Assembly: GCA_036346405.1 (NCBI GenBank)
Contig: CM070566.1
Span: 9,830,355 to 9,894,354, forward strand
Direction: 5' to 3'
DNA length: 64,000 nucleotides
Origin: Phyllostachys edulis
Taxonomy: Eukaryota; Streptophyta; Magnoliopsida; Poales; Poaceae
In this document: positions 10,866 to 23,639 of the stretch, piece by piece
How the letters are laid out: each line of letters begins with the position of its first letter
Numbering within the stretch: position 1 is the stretch's first letter
Notes under the pieces: model-generated
Told to the model about the DNA's origin: nothing
What the model saw: only the letters and a program-made list of their open reading frames with translations
The model's database searches: none
Translations under genes and position numbers: made by a program

Positions 10866-13800
10866 AAACCTACCCCCCTTAAAGGGAATCTCGTCCCCGA
10901 GATTCAGACTTGGTCAGCAAAAAGGTGTGGATACTCAGCCTTCAAGTCTTCTTCTCGCTCCCAGGTGGCTTCTTCTTCAGAATGATTGCTCCAATCGAAC
11001 CTTGCATGAGCGGATGACTTTGCTTCTGGTGATCCGTTCTGCCACATCGAGAATCTTGATTGGTTGTTCTACGTACGTGAGGTCTTCCTGAAGGTCAACG
11101 TCCTCCAGGGGAGTTTCTTCTGTTGGCACTCGGAGACACTTCTTAAGTTGAGAGACGTGGAAGACGTCGTGGATCACGACAAGGATGTTGGAAGTTCGAG
11201 CTTATATGCAACTTCACCTCTCTTGGCCAAAATCTTGTAAGGTCCCACAAACTGGGTGCAAGTTTTCCTTGGTACGGAACCTTCTTACTCCTCGAAGTGG
11301 AGTAACCACGAGATAAACGAAATCTCCTATCTCAAAGGTTAGTCCTCTTCGCCGATTATCCGCAGAACTCTTCCGTCGGGATTGAGCCACCTTGACGCTC
11401 CTTATTGTTTTAACCTTATTTTCAGCTTCTTTGATCAACTCGTCCAAAGAGTTGATGCTCTCCCACTTCATCCCAAAGAAGCGGAGTTCGTGATTTTCTG
11501 CCGCATAAAGCTTCAAATGGAGACATCTCAGAACCGGCTTGGTAGCTATTATTGTACGAGAATTCGTGATAGGGCGATTCTTGTCCCAGCTTTTTCCCAT
11601 ACTCTAAGGCATGTGCTCAAGCATGTCTTCAAGAACTTGGTTGACACGCTCGGTCCGCCATCACTGCGGATGATAAGCAAGATCTTTGAAGTTGAGTCTA
11701 GTACCCAAGGCTTCGTGCGAGCTTTTCCGTAAACGGAAGTGAATCGAGATCCTCGATCGTACACGATCTTTTGGGTACTCCGTGAAGACAGCATAATCTT
11801 GGCTATGTATAATTTCGCTAATTTCTTTGCTCTCCGTAGGTGGTCTTAATCGATAAAATGAGCTACTTTGGTTAATCGGTCAATTATCACCCAAATGGAA
11901 TCACACCCGGATTGGGTTCTAGGAAGTCCGGTGATAAAGTCCATACCAATTTCTTCCCATTTCCATTCGGGAATTGGTAATGGTTGCAACAAACCAGCGG
12001 GTCTTTGATGCTCTGCTTTACTCGCTGACAAACATCACAATAAGTGCTACAAATTCTCGCGATCTCACGCTTCATGTCGACCCACCAATATTTCTCCTTC
12101 AGATCCTGGTACATCTTCGTGCTTCCGGGGTGAATAGAGTATGGCGATTCATGAGCTTCCTTCAGAATCGACTGTTTTAGTTCTTGCTGATTAGGTACAC
12201 AAATACGGTTCCCAAACCATACTGTTCCCTGCTCATCTTCAGAGAACCCTGCGGCTTTGCCTCTTCTCATATTCTTCTTGATTTCTTTGATGTCTTCATC
12301 TTCTAACTGCTTCTCCCTGATTTGACTCTAAAGAGTGGGTTGCACCTCCAAAGCATTGACACACCCTTGGTTGACAATCTCCAGATTCAGGTACCTCAAT
12401 TCCTCATACAATTCTGGCTGATTCTTCTGAACCAAAGTGGTGTTGCAATACGCCTTTCTGCTTAAGGCATCTGCAACTACGTTCGCCTTTGCGGATGATA
12501 ATGGATTCCAAGGTCGTAATCCTTTATCAACTCTAACCATCTTCTTTGTCGAAGGTTGAGTTTCGACCGGTGAAGATATATTTGAGACTCTTATGATCCG
12601 TGAAAATCTCACAACTGCAGTTACCAATGAGGTAATGCCTCCAGATCTTTGAGCATGCACAATTGTCGCTAACTCGAGATCATGAGTTGGGTAATTTCCT
12701 CGTGTGGCCTCAATCGACGGATGCATAAGCTACGACTTTGCCTTCTCGCATCAGACACATCCTGCACCTTGTCGAGACGCGTCGAGAAGATTTCAAAGTC
12801 TTTATGGATATCCGCAAAACCAAGATCGTGCGAGACTAAGCTCTTCTTCGCCTTGGAAGCTCTTCTCACAAGCATCTGTCCAATCAAACTTCTTTTCCTT
12901 CTTCGGTTGTGTCATAGGTCCGGCGGTCTTAGAGAATCCTCAATGAACTGCGGTAATATCCGGCTAGTCCAAGGAAACTCCTTACTACATTACGGACTTT
13001 GGTTGCTTCCAATCCATAACGGCTTCAACCTTGGTGGATCTACAAAGAACTCCTCCCGCCGACACGATATGACCAAGGAATGCCACTTGCCTTAGCCAAA
13101 ATTCGCGACTTCTGAATTTGGCATAAAGTCGGGTTCTCCCCGAGTTTTCCCAAAATTAAACCGAGGTGGTTCTCATGTTCTTCTTCATTCTTCGAATAGA
13201 CGAGGATGTCATCGATGAAAACAACCACAAACTTATCCAAGAATTCCATGAACACTTTGTTCATCATATTCATGAAATAAGCAGGGGCGTTCGTCAAACC
13301 GAAAGACATTACGGTAAACTCGTACAATCCATATCCGTGGTGAAAGCCGTCTTGGGATATCTTCCGTGCGATCTTGAGCCAGTGATAGCCCGATCTCAAA
13401 TCAATCTTCGAGAATACACTTGCTCCTTTTAGTTGATCGAACTGATCATCAATCCTCGGTAGTGGATACTTATTCTTGATCGTCACCTCATTGAGGGATC
13501 TGTAATCCACACACATTCGCATACTATTGTCCTTCTTCTTGACAAATAGTACGGGTGCTCCCCAAGGTGATGAACTAGGTCGATATAACCTTTGCTCCTT
13601 AGTTCTTCAATTTGTTTCTTGATTCGCTAGCTCATTGGCGGCATTCAGTAGAGGGTCGCCGAGATTGGAGCGGTCCTCGACTAAATCAATTAAGAACATT
13701 ACGCCCTATCCGGTGGCATGCCGTAACTCATCAGAAAGACATTTGGGTATTCTTGCACAACTGGTATGTCTTCAAGCTTTATTTCCTTCAAGCTGGTCAG

Positions 13801-13985
13801 GATGGAACTTCCTCCGGTTGATAACTTGGGTTTGAATTCTACCGATTCCCTTGTTCATTGGTGAGGGTGATAGATCTATTGGCACAGTCTATCTGTCCCT
13901 GATTCTTGGCTAGCCAGTCCATTCCAAGAATCACATCTAGACCTTGAGATTGCAGGACTATCAAGTTCGCTAGGAAAGGTACTCT
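10866..13985 (-). pseudogene. pol: Chromovirus pol, copy 2, truncated
   Basis: This duplicates 2133 to about 5235. It starts with a polypurine tract (10866-10883) and contains the chromodomain end, integrase (12270-11549), RNase H region (12726-12328) and reverse transcriptase (13522-13040, with SKIDLRSGYHW and FVVVFIDDILVYSKN). It stops abruptly near 13985 in the protease-RT region and joins unrelated Tat-element sequence, so protease, gag and the 5' end are missing. The chromodomain C-terminal segment (SEEEATWEREEDLK near 10950) keeps a frame that is broken in copy 1, while other segments are broken only here. Confidence 0.88.
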
Positions 13986-14039
13986 CTTTATGAACGAGGT
14001 AAGAAATAATCAAGTTATCTCTCTTTATTGATTTTGAGC

Positions 14040-16185
14040 ATCATTGTTGATTATATCTCCGTAATCGTAGATCTCTCACAAAAGGAAATTGACGCCCGAG
14101 TCAAGCTCGTTTGTGAGAAGTCTCCTACGACCACGGAAGGAGCTCCTCAAATCCTGGTGGTTGTAACTGAAGAAGAAAAAAAATGCCTAAATGTAATCAA
14201 AAATTAATTTCATCTTTAGAGTTCAATAGTCATAAAATTTGACCATTTGATAATATTCATTTTCTGACTTTTGCAGAAAGTATGCAAGGTAGACCGTTAG
14301 GACGACCAAGAGGGCGAATTGAAGGCTATCGAAGACGGGCCAAAAGAAGACATAGTTCCTTTGGCCAAAAGGCGCCGCCTTGTGAAGGCTACCGATAAGA
14401 AGAAGGATGGAAGTTCGAGTTCTGCCCTTCCTTCGACCACTCCCATCAGGTAGTTTTTTGCAGATGTGATTGCTGCAGAAGAAAGGGGTGTGGTTGAAGA
14501 ACTTAGGCATAAAGCCTCTAAGACCAAGTTACCATTCTATTATGACAACAAGATATTTTCAGTTTCTACTTCTCATGGCTTTGTCAAGCAAATAGAAAAG
14601 GAGAACTAAAAAAGTTTTATGTCTTTTATGAAGGCTACCTCTACAACAGTAGAGCTTGTGGTCGAGGCGAGTACTATCCCTCAGGTGGTCGAAGCCAGTT
14701 CTAACCATCAAGAGGGGTAGGCAGCTTAGGGAGCATTAGCTCTAACTCAAGACCGATGACCAGACGTGGTCATAGAGGTCCTAACCCCTCAACAAGACAT
14801 TCGATCAGACGTGATTGAAGAAGCCCCGGCCTCTCAAGCTTGTGGCACTGAAAGGCTTCCAGAGGCTGATGGTGCCACAAGAATTGAGGCGGACGAAGAA
14901 GAGAAGAAGAAGAAGAAGTCTTCCTCGGAGAAGGTTTCTTCTGGATTCAAGATCGTATCTAGGAAGCCAAGGTATGTAAAACTAAAAGCTTAGAGATAGC
15001 ATTTACCTTTTAGTTCTATAATTTGACATATCTTCCTCTTTTCTTATTGTTTTATTCCTACTTCTCCAGCCCTAGGGGTGCTTCTATTGAGAGGCCTGTA
15101 GTTGTTTTGTCTACAGCTGTGGGAGTATTGGTTTCTCCTACAGTCATAGAGACAGCAGTGGAGGTGGTCATAGAATCGACTCATATCCCTGTGGTGGCGA
15201 TGGAGGAGGTTATTGCCACCGAGCCAACCATGACTACTGAGGTGGTCGTAGAGGAGGAGGCAAAGACGGCAGAATATCTAAATGCTATGGTGATCGAGTC
15301 GATTATTGAGAATCTCAATAATCAAATAAGGAACTTGGTCCTACAATCACCAGCAGTAGTCGATCAAGCTGGAGCAGAGAGCCCCGACCGCCGTACCGGG
15401 AAGGAGGTCGTGGAGGAAGTTCCTCTAGGTCCCCAAGGAGGAGTCGCTTCTTCTACTACCAATAATGAAGAAGAAGAAGAAGACTCCTTTGACGTCTTCC
15501 CCGAGTTCTTTGGACCACCGACCATCGGATCCTCTTCATTCAGATCTCGTGACCGAGTCCCACACCCTAAGGACATTCCAAATATGGGACATATCTTTGA
15601 TGACGAGCGTTTTCAAAGAGTATGGTGGGACAAAGTCGTTGGGCTCTATGAACTAAGGGACTCCGAGATGGTGTATGCCAATTTTACTCAGTCGGCTATT
15701 AGTGTAAGTACTTGATGCCAAATATCTACTTATTTGGGTTTTTCTATTTTCTCACTGTATTTTTTATTCAGAGAGCTCTCGGGCATGTTGCTACTGCTGG
15801 TGAATACCACATGTATCTGGTATTGTTGAGAAAGCAGCAGGCTGAACTCTACGAACTAGTAGTGAGATTGTAAGTTATTGTTATGAGAAGTCTATTTTGT
15901 TACAACCACTTATTCAGTATTCATGTCTAATTTAACCTTTGTAGGTCTAAAAGCGATGAAAGAACCTTGATCACTACACTCGACTATGTAAAAGCCGAGG
16001 CGCAAAGGTTAAGGGGTGAAACAAAAGATGTGCTGAAGAATCTTCAGAAGGCAAATTCTACAGCTTGCGAGTTGCTGAATGAAATAAACATTCTTTTCTT
16101 TTATTTCTCTAACTCTTTTTCTTTGTTGTGAAAAAGAAGTTGATATGGGCAAGCTCAAAACCAAGGTCGATTCAAAGACCCTGGT
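14040..16185 (+). pseudogene. Tat-element antisense ORF, middle part, spliced
   Basis: A plus-strand gene lying opposite to the Tat gag-pol to its right. The frame carries a basic stretch AKRRRLVKATDKKK (14350-14410, possible nuclear signal), an acidic/Lys-rich block (14770-14970) and a Val/Glu-rich segment ending in DIPNMGHIFDDERF (near 15590). Exon-like blocks are bounded by plausible splice sites: donor at 14972, acceptor before 15070, donor at 15704, acceptor before 15772, donor at 15870, acceptor before 15945. The last exon is coiled-coil-like (DYVKAEAQRLRGETKD). The N-terminal domain is missing at the junction with the chromovirus, and the reading is cut by an insertion near 16.2 kb. 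Such additional antisense ORFs between pol and the 3' LTR are known in Tat elements (Grande, RIRE2-like). It could belong to the element at 22-30 kb or to a separate relative. Confidence 0.7.
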
Positions 16186-16249
16186 GACCAACGGGTCCAT
16201 TCGACTTTGGTTTTGATCCGCAACTCTATTTTACGGATAAGTAAAATAC

Positions 16250-17130
16250 TACATGCTATTTTTGCTATAGACATGACTAGCGTTCGGACGTACGTTTCGA
16301 GCGCCAGTGCCTTGCCTTCTGATCTCAGTGTGTTTTTCCTTCATTCCAAAACAAGTGAAAGTACTATGCAACATCACACACACCCGACGCAACGAAAACA
16401 CCTCCTCCACCCGATCCCCTCTGAAAAAACATTGGAAAAAATAGCATAATCTCACCAAAATTGCATGAAAACTATCAGTATAGAACCTAGCTACGCTTAA
16501 AAACTAATTTAAATATACCAATCAAACAAATTTTGATGTTACAACATCGCAACATTTTAAAATAATAGTTGCAACTTCTGAAAATAATTGTTGCAACATC
16601 AAGAAATTTGCAACATTTAAAACTAACTTATGAAATATTTTGATTTCATGTGTGTAACAATCGGCGACAATGGTTGCAACACCTTTTCCTACAAAAATTC
16701 AAGAAGATGTATGCAACAAACCAAACCACTTTCTGGAACAATGGAGAAAAGCTGCTGCAACAATTCGAGAGAATGTGTGCAACATTTAAATGGTAATGGG
16801 GCTGAAACAAATAAAAAACACCATTACAACAAAAAATACCTCTTGCTGCAACATTTATCTCCATGGACTTGAAGAAAAGGGGTAGATGCGGTTGCAGCAG
16901 AAAATGGGGATAGGGGCATAGAGGGGAATTTTTTTCGAGATGGGGAAGTCACCTAGGGGATTCGATGGGGTTGCTCGCACACATAAACTAGTTGGTCAAT
17001 AGGTAAGGTTGGGATCGCCATTGCATGCTCATCTCGCATCGCCAGGTACGCTGTTGCTGATGCGCCGACAGGCTTAGCCTTTGGGCATGAAGGCTCCCTT
17101 CCGAAGCGTCCGATATTTTCTACTTCGTTC
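16250..17130 (+). repeat. TTGCAAC-rich repeat, copy 1
   Basis: An AT-rich non-coding repeat with many TTGCAAC/GCAACA words, bounded on the left by ACTAGCGTTCGGACGTACG. A reverse-complement relative lies at 51775-52420, with matching blocks such as the one around GCAACATTTAAAACTAACTT and a corresponding left border ACTAGTGCTCGGATG. It looks like a non-autonomous DNA transposon family, but terminal repeats and target duplication could not be fixed. It splits the antisense ORF together with its neighbours. Confidence 0.5.
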
Positions 17131-17189
17131 GGACGAATGTGGCTTATGATTACCCTTACAATTGAGACCCTTTGGTTTGCCGTTTTCTT

Positions 17190-17426
17190 GCTCTATTTTA
17201 TTTCTTTCTTTTGGGAATTGATACCTGCCACGTTTACTCCACTATGCACGCTTTAGTTCCCCTCCCTTGTTTGTCTTTTATTTCATCTACCAAATAAGTA
17301 TGCCTCTCTCTCTCTCATATGTCCACACAAGCCTTATCCAATCCTCTGTTTCAGCGCAGTGCGACCCCACCCACCAATTGCCCACTACACCATCATCAAT
17401 CACAAAGTAGATCGAGGGAGGAGAGA
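17190..17426 (+). repeat. Host-like promoter/5'UTR segment, copy 1
   Basis: About 235 bp closely similar to 30692-30927. It includes a CT microsatellite and the sequence CACCATCATCAATCACAAAG. It ends at GGAGGAGAG, where the Tat LTR fragment begins at 17427. The other copy continues past this point into an ATG frame. See the finding on long flanking duplications. Confidence 0.65.
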
Positions 17427-18034
17427 TGTCGATGGTTTAGTATCGATCTTACGAATGAATACTGTGGATTTCCTTGAAATAAGCCACACTAAAAAGACAC
17501 AAGGAGTTAGATAGGTTCGGGCCTTCTCTTTAGAGAATAATAACCCTACTCCTTTGTTACGCTATTGACTATGATTTACAACAAGGAAGAAATCATTAAA
17601 ACGAAGGCTTAATGACTTCTCTGTTGTCATTGCTCTTGTTGTCTCTGATCCTCTCCTCTATCCGTCGACTTCACTCCTTATATAGCGCATGAAGGAGTGG
17701 CAGTTGTTCCATGCCAAGAGGCGTCTCAATGCTTGATGAAATACGATGTTGATGTTAGTTATTGCTAGAGACCACGCCCCATGTCGCCTTTGTAGTTATG
17801 TCGAGACATAGGCTTAATACGTAGTTAAGCGAGAATAACATCGCATATTAACTATTGTGTGTATTAAACACATCGCATAAGTGTCCCTAGTCGATTGGGC
17901 CCACATGTCTGTAGGCTTTGTTGACTATAGGGTAGTTGTATTTGACCTGATCGTAGTAAGACTTACGACTATGAGATGGTCATAGTATGGCTTATGACCA
18001 TGAGGTGGTCGTAGGAAATCCTACGACCACTAGG
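17427..18034 (-). mobile_element. Tat LTR fragment (3' part of LTR)
   Basis: Starts TGTCGATGGTTTAGTATCG and matches 29883-30500, the Tat 5' LTR, including the minus-strand TATA box (plus-strand CCTTATATAG at 17676-17685). Similarity stops after ACGACCACTAGGG near 18034. It could be the remnant 3' LTR of the Tat element at 22-30 kb or a piece of another copy. Its outer edge abuts the host-like segment. Confidence 0.75.
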
Positions 18035-18042
18035 GTTTTTGG

Positions 18043-18174
18043 GAGACACTCGAACAAGCGCGTCAGCGGGTGGACGCATTTCGGGCTTCGTTCGCTGATC
18101 AAGAACCGTCCGATGCCGACGCCGCCGCCTACGAAGTTTTGAAGACAGAGATAGCAGCCTACCTCCGCCACTAG
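18043..18174 (+). pseudogene. C-terminal coding fragment, 43 codons, unrecognised
   Basis: An open frame without a start, beginning at the LTR breakpoint and ending in TAG at 18172-18174. The protein is Ala/Glu-rich and helical (ETLEQARQRVDAFRASF ... VLKTEIAAYLRH) and GC-rich compared with the surroundings. It is followed by a T-rich stretch like a 3' UTR. I do not recognise the family; a transposon-encoded gene tail is possible. Confidence 0.35.
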
Positions 18175-18483
18175 AAAAACTTTTTTTATTTAGGTTTCTA
18201 CTTTTTTTTTAAATCTTTGTAACAAGCGACTAGCCACGCTGTTTGGCCATATGTAAATTCCAAAATGAAAAAAATATATAGTTTGGAGGTGAAGTTACTA
18301 TATTATATGTTGAATTAACTATTTAATTATCACAGTCGACGGTTTAGTGGTTAACAAATTTATTATATCCGATCTGTGTGATATATGTATCGATCATAGT
18401 TAAAGCAAATTTTCAATGAGATTTCAATGACAAAATTGACATATAAACATGTAATTTCTTCATGTCATGTAAATGTATACGAG

Positions 18484-18487
<4 letters not shown>
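18175..18487. other. AT-rich non-coding stretch
   Basis: No coding signal or repeat boundary seen. It lies between the coding fragment and the (AT)n tract. Confidence 0.5.

Positions 18488-18556
<69 letters not shown>
18488..18556. repeat. (AT)n microsatellite
   Basis: About 34 AT units. It sits at the left limit of sequence with CACTA-like subterminal words and may mark where the left terminus of that element was lost. Confidence 0.9.
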
Positions 18557-18558
<2 letters not shown>

Positions 18559-18639
18559 TCAAAACATAGAACTTGAGAACAACCATATCATAGACGGTTC
18601 CATAATAGAACCGTCTGTGATATGTCTTTATAAGTAGGA

Positions 18640-19110
18640 GCTCACTAGGGTTTGCGCCCTAACTCGCATCGTTACTCCCCAGCGCCCTTACTCTCGTCCG
18701 TTCCCCTCCCCACCTGAGTGCCCCCGACCTCGATGCCACGCTGCTCGTGCCACAACTATGGTGATGCTACCTTCCCCTCTTCCTCCTCCCCCTGGCGTGT
18801 GCGACCCCGGCTACGTACCTCTCCACCGGCGATGTCGAGGTAAGACAGATCTATCACCTGTTGGTTTGTGCTGTTGTTATTCATGTGAACCGAGCTCCTC
18901 CTCCCTCTCGCCGCTAGCTCCTGCACCTCCGGATCAAGCTCCCTCCTCCCTGCGCTACCGGATCAAGCTCTCAGTCCTCCCTTGTTGCACCGCCAGTCCT
19001 AGCTCCTCCTCCCTACGCCGTAGCTCCAGCTCCTCCTCCCTCTCGCCGCCGGCTCGCTGCGCCACCTCGGACCTCCCTCGCGCCTCCAACCTCTCTGGCT
19101 CTCCCACTAA
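18640..19110 (+). other. Gene-like GC-rich segment inside CACTA-like element
   Basis: A C-rich, Ser/Pro-coding stretch with an ATG at 18758 and candidate splice donors at 18840 (GAGGTAAGAC) and 19112 (ACGTAAGT). It resembles the first exon and 5' UTR of a grass gene, as often captured by CACTA or MULE elements. The predicted protein is low-complexity and I cannot assign it. Confidence 0.35.
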
Positions 19111-20442
19111 CACGTAAGTCCCCTTCTTGTCTTCTTGATGTTGTCTGGTTGTTGGTTGATGCTAATGGTGATGGCCATTAGCTAGAGCCCAAATGCTAAA
19201 TGTGTAATACATACATACATGAAGAGAAGTGCATCATTACAGAGAAGTGTAAATGTGTAATACATACATGTAGAGAGAAGTAGAGAAATCATAAATATAA
19301 ATGAATGCAATGATCCATGCAGATGCTTGTTCTTATGCTGTCTTTTATTTAGCCTTGTTGTCTTTTATTTAGTCATGTAACTTAGTACATACTAAGAGTC
19401 TCATGCTGTCTTTTATTTAGCCTTGCCATTGGAATTTGATTTTGTTTTGTAATTTAAGTTGAACCACTCCTGTGTTGGGCTGCTGGCTAGTGGCACCTTG
19501 CTTTTGGTTGAACCCTGCATTTAAGTTTCTATGTTTGAAGTTTGAACTTGGCTACTTGTTAATTTTTATCGCTTATCAATTATCAATTGTTAATCACTAC
19601 TACAAAAAGGCTAATACTGGATGCCTCATCACGACAAGTGCTTAGTTCCCCCTAGCCAGTAGTCCCCTAGCGCCACAGCTCCCCTCAGTCCCTTCTGCTC
19701 TACCGCTGCCTTCCCTTCTTCTCCTCAGTAGCAATGACTCCCCTAGCGTCGCAACTCCCCTTCTCTGCTCTGTTGTTGCTGCTTTGCCCTTCCCTTCTCT
19801 ACTCCCCTAGCACCGCTTGACTCCCCGCCTCCCTCATGATTTGAATGGTTGTGCACTTGTCTTTGATTATTGATTCTTTGAATGAGTGAATTCGAAGTGT
19901 AAGTATTGTGCGCTATTGAAGTATTGGGTTGTTGATATGTATGGAACATTTCTCTGTTGATATGTTATATTGTTATGAGTTATGACTTATTGAAGTGTCA
20001 AGTGTTGTCTCTGCTATTGATATGTATGGGTTGTTGATATGTTATGACTTATTGGGTTGTTGATATGTATGGGCTATTGATATGTTATATTGTTATGACT
20101 TATGACTTATTCAGAAGTGTCAAGTGTTGTCTGCTATTGATAGTGGAAACTTGCTTGGTGAACCACGGGCTGTTGATATGTATGATTGATGATTTGCAAA
20201 AATAGATGTATAAAATGTGTGATATGTATGTTATGACTTATTGTTGATTTGTCATTTTGTCAAGATGTCATCCGTTGCTTCTCACCATTCATTCCACCTT
20301 TGTCTATGTAACTGTGTTCATGCCGATCAAGTTCCAAGTTCTCCTACCTTGCGTCCCAGGTACATCCTACCATTCCATTCCTAATCTCTTCTCTATAAAG
20401 TCTCCAAGCGGTGGTCGCTTGTGCCTTTAAAACAGCATCATA

Positions 20443-20870
<428 letters not shown>

Positions 20871-20874
<4 letters not shown>

Positions 20875-21253
20875 CTTATATGGAATAGTCAAATGACATG
20901 AGGAGGATGAGACAATATGGGCAATTTCATCGAGCCCATGCAAGTTTAGAAGCATGGGTGCTAGGAAACATCGGGACATCCATTGCAGGTTCTTGATACA
21001 TGATGCCACTTTCGATCGGAGTTCAGCATCCACGCCACTTTCTTAAACATATGTTCGAAAGTGACGAGACGCTACAGTACTCGAATCGAAAGTGGCATCA
21101 TGTATCAGCAACTAGGTAATTGGATGTCCTGACGCTCTCCTTGTAGCCATATTTCTTAAACTTGCATGGGCTCGATGAAGTTGCTCGTGGCTACTGTTTT
21201 ATCCTTCTCATGTCATGTGGACAACCCCTCAAGTGGCTAAGAGACTACTGAAT
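20871..21253. mobile_element. Micron-like foldback flanked by TA repeats
   Basis: A near full-length imperfect palindrome centred on CATATG at 21048-21053. Matching arms include GATACATGATGCCACTTTCG (left) and its complement at 21092-21115, GAGCCCATGCAAGTTTA and its complement near 21160, and GACATGAGGAGGATG and its complement near 21210. It is non-coding. Both sides are directly (TA)n microsatellite. This matches the habit of Micron elements of rice, which insert into (TA)n, although sequence identity to Micron cannot be tested here. Confidence 0.6.
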
Positions 21254-21669
<416 letters not shown>

Positions 21670-22049
21670 GATCTTGGTTTTAAAGGCAAGCGTACCTTTG
21701 CTGGAGGCTTTATAGAGAAAGTCATCACAGAGCGGTTTGACCACAAACCGTCGGTGATATATCGATTATCACTGAGCGGTTTCAGCTAAAACCGTCTGTG
21801 ATATATCGATCATCATGCAGCGATTTCAGCTAAAAACCGTCTATGATAGTTGCCTATCACGAGCGGTTCTCGATTAATCGCTCGTGATAGTTGCCTATCA
21901 CAGACGGTTTTCAATTATGCATCACAAACGGTTTGAAAACCGTCTGTGATGACCTCATGTTATCACTGACCTATAAACTCATATGGCTCACGAAATCGTC
22001 TGTGATGACGTTTTTGAACCGTCTGTGAAGACCTTTTTCTGTAGTAGTG

Positions 22050-22632
22050 GGAGCAATGCGCAAAGGATGTTGCCTCTCATGATGACGAGATCAAGAAGCT
22101 TGACTCACATTTAGTAGGTAAGAATTCTTTTACCTACGACCAGTTTTGTTTACTAGTCTTTAAGAAGTGTTTTTCTGACTGGTCGTACTCTATTTTCAGA
22201 GCAAGCTGTCGAAATAAAATAACTTTAGGAAGTTTTGACTCGCAGTCAGGAGAAAATGAATGCTACGAAGATCAATCTTCAAGACAACATTTCTCTTCTT
22301 AATAATGTGCTTGGTGGACTTGGTGCTAAGGAGGTCACTCCTCTTGAAGACAACGTGGTCGCCTATACGAGTACCATTGGACAGCAAGTCAAAACTCTCT
22401 AGGAGTTAATAACAACTTTCAAGACCAACCAAGCCGACTCGATAAGAGTGACGGTCGAAAGTGCAGTAAGTTATGCCTTGGCAAAACTTAAGGCTCATGA
22501 CCGTAATCTTAGCCATCAACCCGATTTGACTTGATTGCTCTCAAGCGAGAAAGACAACTGATTGAAGAAGTGCTACCGGTCGGCAAGAAGGTCACGGAGG
22601 AGATGCAAATTGGATCTCCTCCATTAGAGTAG
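22050..22632 (+). pseudogene. Tat-element antisense ORF, C-terminal part
   Basis: Continues the antisense gene after the insertion. A first block (SHDDEIKKLDSHL) is followed by a donor (GGTAAGAATT near 22117) and an acceptor (TTTTCAG at 22198). The final exon ends in TAG at 22630-22632. The C-terminus VESAVSYALAKLKAHD ... VGKKVTEEMQIGSP matches the end of the antisense ORF of the second Tat element (FALAKLKSSD ... GNKVAEEMKVRSP, 40827-41231). In-frame stops (for example after VEIK) show decay. The segment is predicted to be helical/coiled-coil. Confidence 0.75.
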
Positions 22633-22924
22633 TTTGTAATAGAGACTACAATTGTAAAAAAACAATTTCATGCTTATGAATATAAATCTTCATTTTCCTG
22701 CAAATTGTCCCTTTGAGTAGTCAGTAACCCATAAGACAATAAATAAAAATGAGAATTGAATTTTAACACTAAGAATTGAAGTCATATTTATAACTTTATC
22801 CTAGCCCCTGACTATTTTTCTTAATTTAATTATATAAACTAAGTAAATAGTGAAAAAAATAGCTTGTTTAAACAAGTTGTTAGACCTTTGTTATTTGTCT
22901 TGATTTTCATGTACTGTAGCAAAA

Positions 22925-23560
22925 GTTCGGAATAGATTGACGCTAGGAAGTTCGTTCTAGTAGGCAAGACCACATGCATAAAGGAAAGACTTCGACTTGG
23001 TGATGCTACTTTCTCCAACCAGGCTAATCAAATTGAGGGCATTAACAATAGTCGAACAAATTATAAGAGTGCACTTAAAAAATCCGTTCGACCTTTCTTA
23101 TTGAACTCGAATGTCTTTTACTGGTAGCAGGACTTAGAAACAGCATGACGCTAGGAAGTTCCTACTAATGGGCAGGAACACGTGTAGAAAGGAAAGACTT
23201 CGACTATGTGGTGTTACTTCCTCCGACCAGGTTAATAAAATCGAGCGTATTTAGAGTAGTTGAACAAACTATAAAAGCTTAACTTACTTAGAAAATTCTT
23301 CGTAAAATAAAGAAATAAACTAAGTCAATGATTTAAAAAGAGCTTGCTGAATATTATTTTGACTACATTTTGTTGAATCTAATTTCTTTGTGTTGGCAGC
23401 TAAAGTTAGGAACAGATCGACGCTAGGAAGTTTATTCTAGTGGGCAGGACCACATGCAGAGAGAAAAGACTTAGACTAGGTTATGTTACCCTCCTTCGAC
23501 CAGTGTAAAGAAAACCAAGTGTTTAAAAAGTGATCGAAAAATTATCGAAGTGCTGCTCAA
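22925..23560. repeat. Tandem repeat in Tat 3' region, about three units
   Basis: Three imperfect units, each with GACGCTAGGAAGTT (near 22940, 23147 and 23420) followed by a GGCA.GACCACATGCA-like core and AAAGACTTCGACT. Unit spacing is about 207 and 273 bp. The region lies between pol and the antisense ORF. The second Tat element has one reverse-complement unit near 40270-40370. Tandem repeats in this hypervariable region are a known feature of Tat/Ogre-type elements. Confidence 0.7.
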
Positions 23561-23639
23561 TGAAAATTTTAAGATAGTAAAGATTGGAGAAAACACAAAC
23601 TTTATTGAGAATATAAGAGGTTACACATAGAACTTGCGT

